This document shows, piece after piece, positions 56,789-64,000 of a stretch of DNA of 64,000 nucleotides. Below the pieces are notes generated by a model, which was given only the letters and a program-made list of their open reading frames with translations, searched no databases and was not told the DNA's origin. The position numbers were made by a program, and so were the translations under genes. Each line of letters opens with the position of its first letter. Position 1 is the stretch's first letter. Origin of the DNA: Pseudomonas alcaligenes. Lineage in GTDB: Bacteria > Pseudomonadota > Gammaproteobacteria > Pseudomonadales > Pseudomonadaceae. Where the stretch lies: NCBI RefSeq assembly GCF_014490745.1, contig NZ_LZEU01000001.1:2073501-2137500 (forward strand), given 5' to 3'.

Positions 56789-58204
56789 TTATCTGACGCT
56801 GGGGCCGATGAAACGGCTGTCGGCGTCGCTATGAATGTTCGGGTCGTCGAGCGCCTGCACCTTGAACAGGATCTTGTTGGCACTCGAGGGCAGTTTCTCC
56901 GGCGGGATGGACAGCTCCACCGGTACCGACAGCACTTCGCCGGCGGCGGTACGCACTTCGCGCTTGCCCTCGTAGATCAGGCCGTCGAGGCCTTCGGCGC
57001 TGATCACGAAGGTCAGGTCGCGCTGGGCCTTGTTCATCAGCTTGAGGGTGTAGACGTTCTCGATGTAGCCCTGTTCGTTCTCGCGGAACAGTACGCGATC
57101 CTTGAGCACGTCGAGGCCGACCAGCGAGCGGCTGGCGATGGCCCAGGCGAACAGGCCGATCATCGCCACCAGGGCGATGGCGTAACCGATCAGGCGCGGG
57201 CGCAGCAGGTGGGTCTTGCGCCCGGACAGATTGTGCTCGGTGGTGTAGCTGATCAGGCCCTTGGGGTAGCCCATCTTGTCCATGATGCTGTCGCAGGCGT
57301 CGATGCAGGCGGCGCAGCCGATGCACTCGATCTGCAGGCCGTCGCGGATGTCGATGCCGGTAGGGCAGACCTGGACGCACATGGTGCAATCGATGCAGTC
57401 GCCGAGGCCCTGGGCCTTGTAGTCGAGGTTCTTCTTGCGCGGGCCGCGGTGTTCGCCGCGACGCGGGTCGTAGGAAACGATCAGGGTGTCCTGGTCGAAC
57501 ATCACGCTCTGGAAGCGTGCGTAGGGGCACATGTAGATGCACACCTGCTCGCGCAGCCAGCCGGCGTTGCCGTAGGTGGCGAGGGTGAAGAAACCGACCC
57601 AGAAGTAGGCCCAGCCATCGGCTTCGCCGCTGAGCAGGTCGGGGATCAGTTCGCGGATCGGCGAGAAGTAGCCGACGAAGGTCAGGCCGGTGGCCAGGCC
57701 GATAAGCACCCACAGGCTGTGCTTGGCGGTCTTGCGCGCCAGCTTGGCGCCGCTCATGGGCTGCTTGTCGAGCTTCATGCGCTGGTTGCGGTCGCCTTCG
57801 GTGACCTTTTCACACCACATGAAGATCCAGGTCCACACGCTCTGCGGGCAGGTATAACCGCACCAGACGCGACCGGCGAACACGGTGATGAAGAACAGGC
57901 CGAAGGCACAGATGATCAGCAGCCAGGACAGCAGGGCGAAATCCTGCGGCCAGAAGGTGGCGCCGAAGATGTAGAACTTGCGCTCTGGCAGATCCCACCA
58001 GACGGCTTGCCGGCCATTCCAGCTGAGCCAGGCGGTGCCGAAGTAGAGCAGGAAGAGAAAGGTGCCGCCGCTCAGTCGCAGGTTGCGAAACAGACCGGTG
58101 AAGGCGCGGGTGTAGATTTTTTCGCGGCTGGCGTAGAGGTCGACGCTGTCGCCGCCTTTGGCCGGGGGAGGGGTAATGTTGCGGACGGGAATCTGTTCAC
58201 TCAT
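56789..58204 (-). CDS. ccoG: cbb3 oxidase accessory ferredoxin-like protein CcoG
   Basis: A 471-residue membrane protein (about five spans). It carries the polyferredoxin motif CIDCTMCVQVCPTGIDIRD and CIGCAACIDACD (two 4Fe-4S clusters), an N-terminal WCGYTCPQSVWTWIFMWCE, and a C-terminal IgG-like beta domain. CcoG reduces copper for cbb3 oxidase assembly in characterised systems. It starts 139 bp downstream of ccoP-1, beyond a hairpin. Confidence 0.96.
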   Translation of the reverse strand: MSEQIPVRNITPPPAKGGDSVDLYASREKIYTRAFTGLFRNLRLSGGTFLFLLYFGTAWLSWNGRQAVWWDLPERKFYIFGATFWPQDFALLSWLLIICAFGLFFITVFAGRVWCGYTCPQSVWTWIFMWCEKVTEGDRNQRMKLDKQPMSGAKLARKTAKHSLWVLIGLATGLTFVGYFSPIRELIPDLLSGEADGWAYFWVGFFTLATYGNAGWLREQVCIYMCPYARFQSVMFDQDTLIVSYDPRRGEHRGPRKKNLDYKAQGLGDCIDCTMCVQVCPTGIDIRDGLQIECIGCAACIDACDSIMDKMGYPKGLISYTTEHNLSGRKTHLLRPRLIGYAIALVAMIGLFAWAIASRSLVGLDVLKDRVLFRENEQGYIENVYTLKLMNKAQRDLTFVISAEGLDGLIYEGKREVRTAAGEVLSVPVELSIPPEKLPSSANKILFKVQALDDPNIHSDADSRFIGPSVR

Positions 58205-58297
58205 CAGGGCGGTACCACGGCGGTAGGTGGTTTGCTCTGCCAGTACTTGCCGGCGGAGTCAGCTTTCACTCGGCCTCTATGGTACGCCTGAAAGAGT

Positions 58298-58335
58298 CTT
58301 GCCCGGGTGCGACCTTGGGTCGCGCACCGGGCAAG
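58298..58335 (-). terminator. Strong hairpin after the cco-1 operon
   Basis: The arms CTTGCCCGGGTGCGACC and GGTCGCGCACCGGGCAAG pair over about 16 positions with one bulge and a TTG loop. It lies nine bases after the ccoP-1 stop and about 90 bases before ccoG. The minus-strand side continues AAGACTCTTT, giving a short T-run. A likely terminator separating the oxidase from ccoG. Confidence 0.65.
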
Positions 58336-58343
58336 CGGGAGCA

Positions 58344-59309
58344 TTACTGCTCGGTTTTCTCGCCATGCGAGAGGCTGTACACATAGGCGGCCAGCAGGTG
58401 TACCTGGTCGTTGCCCATGCGCTCGCCCTGAGCCGGCATGCTGCCCTTGCGACCATAGCGAATGGTCTGTTGCAGTTGGGCGTAGCTGCTGCCGTAGATG
58501 AAGGCGCTCGGGTTGGTCAGGTTCGGCGCACCCATGGCCGGAGTACCGGTGCCGGCCTTGGTGTGGCAGGCGAAGCAGGTGCTTTCGAAGATCTTCTGAC
58601 CGGCAGCGATGTCAGCCTGCTCGCCTTCCGGCAGCTTGCGGCCAGCCAGCTGGGTGAGCACGTAGGCGGCCACGTTGTGTACGCCTTCGTCGCCGATCAG
58701 CGGGCCGTGGGCCGGCATTTCACCATGACGACCGCCCATGATGGTGGTCTTGATGGTGGCGGACTCGCCGCCCCAGCGCCATTCGTTGTCGGTCAGGTTG
58801 GGGAAGCCGTAGGAGCCCTTGGCGTCGGAACCGTGGCAAACCGAGCAGTTGGAGGCGAACAGACGGCCACCCATCTTCAGGGCTTGCGGATCCTTGGCGA
58901 CCTCTTCGATCGGCATGGCGGCATACTTGGCGAAGAGCGGGCCGTACTGCTTGTCAGCACGGATCATCTCTTTTTCCCACTGGTGCACGCCGGTCCAGCC
59001 CGGTTCGCCGTTGGCGAACGGCTTGCCGTCGCCGGCTTCGTTGTAGCCCGGCAGCAGACCTTTCCAGTTGCCCAGGCCCGGGTACAGAACCAGGTAGCCG
59101 AGGGCAAACACGATGGTCGCCACGAACAGCATGAACCACCATTTCGGCAGCGGGTTATCGAACTCCTCGATGCCGTCGAACGAGTGGCCGACGGTGTCTT
59201 CGGTGCTTTCCTGGCGCTGACCCTTGCGCACGCCGAAGATCAGCGCAGTCAGGGCAGCGATGGTGCCCAGGCTGAGTACGCTGACGTAGATACTCCAGAA
59301 CAAAGTCAT
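58344..59309 (-). CDS. ccoP: cbb3 oxidase subunit CcoP (cco-1), dihaem cytochrome c
   Basis: A 321-residue protein with two N-terminal membrane spans (about 5-25 and 55-75; [10 protein letters not shown]) and two c-type haem sites, CSVCH and CFACH, with downstream axial Met ligands. It passes electrons from cytochrome c to CcoO/CcoN. It overlaps ccoQ by four bases (ATGA). Longer than the cco-2 copy, mainly in the stretch [20 protein letters not shown]. Confidence 0.96.
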   Translation of the reverse strand: MTLFWSIYVSVLSLGTIAALTALIFGVRKGQRQESTEDTVGHSFDGIEEFDNPLPKWWFMLFVATIVFALGYLVLYPGLGNWKGLLPGYNEAGDGKPFANGEPGWTGVHQWEKEMIRADKQYGPLFAKYAAMPIEEVAKDPQALKMGGRLFASNCSVCHGSDAKGSYGFPNLTDNEWRWGGESATIKTTIMGGRHGEMPAHGPLIGDEGVHNVAAYVLTQLAGRKLPEGEQADIAAGQKIFESTCFACHTKAGTGTPAMGAPNLTNPSAFIYGSSYAQLQQTIRYGRKGSMPAQGERMGNDQVHLLAAYVYSLSHGEKTEQ

Positions 59310-59494
59310 TCTTTATTGCTCCCAGAAGCTTGCTCGTCACGCTTGTTGGCCGGGACGTCGTCGGCGAAGGGCAGGTTGGCAGCTTCGTCGAAGCTGTCCT
59401 TGCGCCGGCCGCTGTAGGCCCAGAGCACCACGCCGATGAAGGCGATGAAGACCACTACCGTGCCAATGCCGCGAATCGTCCCGATATCCATCAT
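59306..59494 (-). CDS. ccoQ: cbb3 oxidase small subunit CcoQ
   Basis: A 62-residue single-span protein ([20 protein letters not shown]) with the conserved [20 protein letters not shown] tail. CcoQ stabilises the oxidase. It lies between ccoO and ccoP; the equivalent gene is missing in cco-2. Confidence 0.93.
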   Translation of the reverse strand: MMDIGTIRGIGTVVVFIAFIGVVLWAYSGRRKDSFDEAANLPFADDVPANKRDEQASGSNKE

Positions 59495-59497
59495 GCG

Positions 59498-60112
59498 TTA
59501 CCGTTTGTTCTTGATAGCGGTGCCCAGGCCTTGCAGGAAGGCAACCACGGCTTCCATCTCGGTCTTGCCTTTGACGGCTTCGCGAGCACCGGCGATGTCT
59601 TCGTCGGTGTAGGGGACGCCCATGGAGCGCAGGGCTTCCATCTTGGCCGCGGTGTCCTTGCCGTCGAGTTTGTTCTCGACCAGCCAGGGGTAGGCCGGCA
59701 TCTTCGATTCCGGTACTACGTTGCGCGGGTTGTACAGGTGGGCGCGGTGCCAGTCGTCCGAGTAACGGCCGCCGACGCGGGCCAGATCCGGGCCGGTACG
59801 CTTGGAACCCCACAGGAACGGGTGATCCCACACGCTTTCACCGGCTACCGAGTAGTGGCCGTAGCGTTCGGTTTCGGCACGGAACGGACGCACCATCTGC
59901 GAGTGGCAGCCAACGCAGCCTTCGCGGATATAGATGTCGCGACCTTCCAGCTCCAGTGCGGTACGCGGCTTCATGCCTTCGACCGGGGTGTTGGTGACGT
60001 CCTGGAAGAACAGCGGAACGATCTGGGTCAGGCCGCCGATGCTCACCGCGATAACCATGAAGAACGCCAGCAGGCCGATGTTCTTCTCGAGTATTTCGTG
60101 TTTGCTGCTCAT
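59498..60112 (-). CDS. ccoO: cbb3 oxidase subunit CcoO (cco-1), monohaem cytochrome c
   Basis: A 204-residue protein with one N-terminal span ([20 protein letters not shown]) and a single haem-c site, CVGCHSQM, with the axial Met later. It hands electrons to CcoN. It overlaps the end of ccoN by one base and lies three bases from ccoQ. Its DNA is almost identical to cco-2 ccoO in the middle of the gene. Confidence 0.96.
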   Translation of the reverse strand: MSSKHEILEKNIGLLAFFMVIAVSIGGLTQIVPLFFQDVTNTPVEGMKPRTALELEGRDIYIREGCVGCHSQMVRPFRAETERYGHYSVAGESVWDHPFLWGSKRTGPDLARVGGRYSDDWHRAHLYNPRNVVPESKMPAYPWLVENKLDGKDTAAKMEALRSMGVPYTDEDIAGAREAVKGKTEMEAVVAFLQGLGTAIKNKR

Positions 60113-61554
60113 CAGTGGGCAACCTCGGCAGGAATCAGTGCGGCGGCTTCGGCTTCGGCCTTGTTGGCGGCACGTACGGTGCGGAAGGTGTTGTAGGCCA
60201 TCAGCAGCATGCCGGTAACGAAGAAGGCACCGCCGAGGGCGCGAACCATGTAACCGAGGTGGCTGGCTTGCAGGGCTTCAACGAAGGAGTAGGTGAGGGT
60301 GCCGTCTTCGTTGACTGCACGCCACATCAGACCCTGGGTGATGCCGTTGACCCACATCGAGGCGATGTACAGCACGGTACCGATGGTAGCCAGCCAGAAG
60401 TGGGCGTTGATCAGGCTCACGCTGTGCATCTGCTGACGACCGAAGACTTTCGGGATCAGGTGATACAGCGAGCCGATGGAGATCATCGCTACCCAACCGA
60501 GGGCGCCGGCGTGTACGTGGCCGATGGTCCAGTCGGTGTAGTGAGACAGGGCGTTGACGGTCTTGATCGCCATCATCGGGCCTTCGAAGGTGGACATGCC
60601 GTAGAAGGCCAGGGACACCACCAGGAAGCGCAGGATGGGGTCGGAGCGCAGCTTATGCCAGGCGCCGGACAGGCTCATCATGCCGTTGATCATGCCGCCC
60701 CAGCTCGGAGCCAGCAGAATCAGGGACATGGCCATGCCGAGGGACTGGGCCCAGTCCGGCAGGGCGGTGTAGTGCAGGTGGTGCGGACCGGCCCAGATGT
60801 ACAGGGTGATCAGCGCCCAGAAGTGCACGATGGACAGGCGGTAGGAATAGATCGGACGACCAGCCTGCTTGGGCACGAAGTAGTACATCATGCCGAGGAA
60901 GCCGGTGGTCAGGAAGAAACCTACGGCGTTGTGGCCGTACCACCACTGGATCATCGCGTCGGTGGCCCCGGCGTACATGGAGTACGACTTGAACAGGGTG
61001 ACCGGCATTTCCATGCTGTTGACGATGTGCAGCATGGCGGTTACGACGATGAACGCGCCGAAGAACCAGTTGCCCACATAGATGTGCTTGGTCTTGCGCT
61101 TGACGATGGTGCCGAAGAAGACCACCAGGTAGGTGATCCAGACGATCCCCAGCAGGATGTCGACCGGCCATTCCAGCTCGGCGTATTCCTTGGAGCTGGT
61201 GTAACCCAGCGGCAGGGTGATGACGGCCAGCACGATCACAGCTTGCCAACCCCAGAAGGTAAAGGCAGCCAGGCTGTCGGAGATCAGGCGCGCCTGGCAG
61301 GTGCGCTGTACCACGTAGTAGGACGTGGCGAACAGGGCGCAGCCGCCGAAGGCGAAGATCACCGCGTTAGTGTGCAGCGGGCGCAGACGGCCGAAGCTGG
61401 TCCAGGGGAGGTTCAGGTTGAGTTCCGGCCACACGAGTTGTGCGGCGATGAACACACCGAGCCCCATCCCGATGACCCCCCAGATTACCGTCATGACGGC
61501 GAACTGGCGGATCACCTTATAGTTATAAGCAGTCTGACTTGTTGCTGTGCTCAT
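60112..61554 (-). CDS. ccoN: cbb3 oxidase catalytic subunit CcoN (cco-1)
   Basis: A 480-residue haem-copper oxidase subunit with about 12 spans. The start ATG 61554 ([20 protein letters not shown]) is family-typical; longer in-frame starts would add unrelated residues. The copper-ligand region is around [20 protein letters not shown] and the haem-ligand region around [20 protein letters not shown]. It reduces oxygen to water at high affinity. It is the first gene of the cco-1 operon. Confidence 0.97.
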   Translation of the reverse strand: MSTATSQTAYNYKVIRQFAVMTVIWGVIGMGLGVFIAAQLVWPELNLNLPWTSFGRLRPLHTNAVIFAFGGCALFATSYYVVQRTCQARLISDSLAAFTFWGWQAVIVLAVITLPLGYTSSKEYAELEWPVDILLGIVWITYLVVFFGTIVKRKTKHIYVGNWFFGAFIVVTAMLHIVNSMEMPVTLFKSYSMYAGATDAMIQWWYGHNAVGFFLTTGFLGMMYYFVPKQAGRPIYSYRLSIVHFWALITLYIWAGPHHLHYTALPDWAQSLGMAMSLILLAPSWGGMINGMMSLSGAWHKLRSDPILRFLVVSLAFYGMSTFEGPMMAIKTVNALSHYTDWTIGHVHAGALGWVAMISIGSLYHLIPKVFGRQQMHSVSLINAHFWLATIGTVLYIASMWVNGITQGLMWRAVNEDGTLTYSFVEALQASHLGYMVRALGGAFFVTGMLLMAYNTFRTVRAANKAEAEAAALIPAEVAH

Positions 61555-61605
61555 GCTAAGGGTTCCACGGTTAATGGAGTTTTCTAGGGGTAAAAATCGG
61601 CGGCA

Positions 61606-61634
61606 AGTATGGAGAAACGAGACCCTCATTGCAA
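61606..61634 (-). promoter_or_regulatory. Candidate sigma-70 promoter of the cco-1 operon
   Basis: On the minus strand TTGCAA (61634-61629) and CATACT (61611-61606) are 17 bases apart. The start would be near 61599, giving a leader of about 45 bases before the ccoN ATG. The ribosome site there is GTGGAA. Confidence 0.45.
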
Positions 61635-61878
61635 CGCTAGATGCCTGTGCGATCAAGGTTTTAGCGACTTCTGAAGGGGTTTCAGAAGCAACCGGGGGAA
61701 ACCCTTTGGCCCGGTTTTTTGTACGCAATGGCGCACCAATAAGAGGGGATTGCTTGGAATTGTTACCGGGTGCGACCGTAAAGCAGCTTAGTCCAGCTCG
61801 AATCAGCATAGACGCAGCTGGTCGGAGAGGTGCGACACTGGGTCGCAGCGCGGGTGGTGCGGGGAATGGGGCGGGAGC

Positions 61879-61902
61879 GGCGGGTACCGGGTAGTACCCG
61901 CC
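61879..61902 (-). terminator. Hairpin at the end of the cco-2 operon
   Basis: GGCGGGTA and TACCCGCC form an 8-bp stem with an eight-base loop, seven bases after the ccoP-2 stop. No T-run follows, so termination may be weak. Confidence 0.4.
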
Positions 61903-61908
61903 GTGGTC

Positions 61909-62844
61909 TTACTCGCTGGCGATCTGTTGCGGCTGGCGGGACAGGCTATAGACGTAGGCGGCCAGCAGATGCACCTTGCTCTCGCCGAGGAACTCCTGCT
62001 GCGCTGGCATGCTGCCCTTGCGGCCGTAGCGAATGGTCTGCTGCAGCTGGGCATAGCTGCTGCCATAGATGAAGGCGGCGGGCTTGGTCAGATTCGGCGC
62101 GCCCATCAGCGGCGTACCCAGGCCTTCCTTGCCGTGGCAGGCGAAGCAGGTGCTGTCGAAGATCTGCTGGCCGGCGGCGATATCGGCCTGCTCGCCTTCC
62201 GGTAGCTTGCGCCCGCCCAGCTGGGTCAGCACATAGGCGGCGACGTTGTGCACGCCAGCGTCGCCAATCAGCAGGCCGTGGGCCGGCATCTCGCCATGGC
62301 GGCCGCCGAGGATGGTGGTCTTGATGGTGGCGGCGTCGCCGCCCCAGCGCCATTCGTTGTCGGTCAGATTGGGGAAGCCGTAGGAGCCCTTGGCATCGGA
62401 GCCATGGCAGACCGAGCAGTTGGAGGCGAACAGGCGGCCACCCATCTTCAGCGCCTGAGGATTCTTGGCGACGTCTTCGATCGGCATGGCGGCGTACTTG
62501 GCGAAGATCGGCCCGTACTCGGCTTCGGCGCGATCCATCTCGCGCTGCCATTGTTTGACCTGGGTCCAGCCGTCCTGGTAACCGGGCAGGCGGCCCTGCC
62601 AGTTGCCCAGGCCTGGGTACAGCACCAGGTAGCCGGCGGCGAAGATCAGGGTGCCGAGAAACAGCATGAACCACCATTTCGGCAGGGGGTTGTCGAACTC
62701 CTCGATGCCGTCGAAGGCATGCCCCAGGGTTTCCTCGGTCTGCCCGGGGCGCTGGCCACGGCGAGTGGCGAAGATCAGCCAGGTCAGTGCCAGCAGGGTA
62801 CCGAGGGTGAGCAGGGCGACGTACCAGCTCCAGAATTGTGTCAT
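61909..62844 (-). CDS. ccoP: cbb3 oxidase subunit CcoP (cco-2), dihaem cytochrome c
   Basis: A 311-residue paralogue of the cco-1 CcoP, with the same two spans and the haem sites CSVCH and CFACH. It is shorter between the second span and the first haem ([20 protein letters not shown]). It starts only five bases after ccoO-2, leaving no room for ccoQ. Confidence 0.96.
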   Translation of the reverse strand: MTQFWSWYVALLTLGTLLALTWLIFATRRGQRPGQTEETLGHAFDGIEEFDNPLPKWWFMLFLGTLIFAAGYLVLYPGLGNWQGRLPGYQDGWTQVKQWQREMDRAEAEYGPIFAKYAAMPIEDVAKNPQALKMGGRLFASNCSVCHGSDAKGSYGFPNLTDNEWRWGGDAATIKTTILGGRHGEMPAHGLLIGDAGVHNVAAYVLTQLGGRKLPEGEQADIAAGQQIFDSTCFACHGKEGLGTPLMGAPNLTKPAAFIYGSSYAQLQQTIRYGRKGSMPAQQEFLGESKVHLLAAYVYSLSRQPQQIASE

Positions 62845-62849
62845 GTGGC

Positions 62850-63463
62850 TTACCTCTTGTTCTTCAGGCTGGTGCCGAGCACCTGCAGGTAGTCGACCAG
62901 TGCATCCATCTCGCTGTGGCCGGCCACGGCGGCGCGGGCGCCGGCGATGTCGGCGTCGCTGTAGGGCACGCCGAGTTGGCGCAGGGCGTTCATCTTGGCG
63001 GCGCTGTCCTTGCCGTCGAGCTTGCTCTCGACCAGCCAGGGGTAGGCCGGCATCTTCGACTCAGGTACCACGTTGCGCGGGTTGTACAGGTGGGCACGGT
63101 GCCAATCGTCCGAGTAGCGGCTGCCGACCCGGGCCAGATCCGGGCCGGTACGCTTGGAGCCCCACAGGAACGGGTGATCCCACACGCTTTCACCGGCCAC
63201 CGAGTAGTGGCCGTAGCGTTCGGTTTCGGCGCGGAACGGGCGCACCATCTGCGAGTGGCAGCCAACGCAGCCCTCGCGGATATAGATGTCGCGACCTTCC
63301 AGCTGCAGGGCGGTGTAGGGCTTCATGCCGTCGACCGGGGTGTTGGTGACGTCCTGGAAGAACAGCGGGACGATCTGGGTCAGGCCGCCGATGCTGACGG
63401 CCAGCACCATGGCAATGGCCAGCAGGCCGACGTTCTTTTCGAGGATCTCGTGCTTGCTGCTCA

Positions 63464-63464
<1 letters not shown>
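62850..63464 (-). CDS. ccoO: cbb3 oxidase subunit CcoO (cco-2), monohaem cytochrome c
   Basis: A 204-residue paralogue with one N-terminal span and the haem site CVGCHSQM. The N-terminus and the C-terminus differ more from the cco-1 copy than the haem-proximal middle, which is nearly identical at DNA level. It overlaps ccoN-2 by one base. Confidence 0.96.

Positions 63465-64000
<536 letters not shown>

Larger units (their letters stand above)
61555..61908. promoter_or_regulatory. Intergenic region between cco-1 and cco-2 with the cco-1 promoter
   Basis: These 354 bp lie upstream of ccoN-1 and downstream of ccoP-2, both on the minus strand. A sigma-70-type promoter can be placed close to ccoN (listed separately). 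Further upstream is a CCGGG / CCCGG hairpin with a T6 run on the plus strand (about 61696-61720), and near ccoP-2 a palindrome that could end cco-2. No full Anr box (TTGAT-N4-ATCAA) is found here, fitting the idea that cco-1 is not strongly Anr-dependent. Confidence 0.6.

Noticed and set aside
60115..61587. Plus-strand open frame of 490 codons opposite ccoN-1
   Set aside because: Asp/Gly/His-rich antisense of CcoN; no domain, and CcoN is certain.
61643..61656. Possible Anr box before ccoN-1
   Set aside because: Only one half-site (ATCAA) is good; the other half does not match TTGAT.
61547..61894. Plus-strand 115-codon frame in the cco-1/cco-2 gap
   Set aside because: Begins within ccoN-1, has no ribosome site or domain, and runs through promoter sequence.

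Overview
The window is about 64 kb of GC-rich chromosome from a Pseudomonas (sensu lato). The gene order ccmFGHI, smc-zipA-ligA, dnaX-ybaB-recR, apt, anr, hemN and ccoSIHG followed by two ccoNO(Q)P operons matches what I know of the P. aeruginosa PA1475-PA1557 neighbourhoods. No tRNA, rRNA, CRISPR array, prophage or complete insertion sequence was seen.

Layout. (1) 1-2818: end of the cytochrome c maturation operon (ccmF', ccmG, ccmH, ccmI) and a small lipoprotein. (2) 2928-10032: smc, zipA and ligA (chromosome organisation, division, DNA ligation). (3) 10111-24170: a complete Flp/Tad pilus locus: a divergent AraC-type regulator with a degenerate receiver, flp, prepilin peptidase, an unusual winged-helix/AAA+ ATPase, rcpC, rcpA, a lipoprotein, three pseudopilin-like TadG/E/F proteins, and tadZABCD. 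(4) 24204-26163: an HU-like protein and a cytoplasmic alpha/beta hydrolase, both on the minus strand. (5) 26485-38197: a chemoreceptor, the 4.5S SRP RNA, and a Wsp-like chemosensory operon (CheW, CheR-TPR, CheW, CheA-REC, CheB). Its last gene is not a small WspR-like cyclase but a 1189-residue REC-GAF-PAS-LOV-like-GGDEF-EAL-REC protein. FliA-like promoters can be proposed for the receptor and for the operon. (6) 38315-45330: dnaX-ybaB-recR, a GNAT enzyme, a rhodanese divergent from an FtrA-like regulator, a lipoprotein and an acyl-CoA dehydrogenase. (7) 45331-48774: the clearly foreign part, with lower GC. It is an integron cassette array without an integrase (CALIN): five attC sites and five cassettes, each ending in an attC whose first bases complement the first bases of its own cassette. 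The cassettes carry an unknown 153-aa protein, a 58-aa protein, a KOW-like 75-aa protein, a HEPN-motif protein and a frameshifted alpha-helical protein. (8) 48775-53426: a Cys-rich exported protein, apt, anr, a coiled-coil protein, hemN with an Anr box, a SafE-like membrane protein and ccoS. (9) 53465-64000: ccoI, a DUF2628-ccoH fusion, ccoG, the cco-1 operon (ccoNOQP) and the cco-2 operon (ccoNO-P, no ccoQ, cut by the window end).

How the parts fit. ccm, anr, hemN and cco together supply haem, cytochrome c and the high-affinity cbb3 oxidases under low oxygen. The Tad pilus and the Wsp-like/c-di-GMP system both concern surface attachment. The cassette array is the most likely place for undescribed biology. 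The LOV-like output protein and the DUF2628-CcoH fusion are the most unusual core-genome features.
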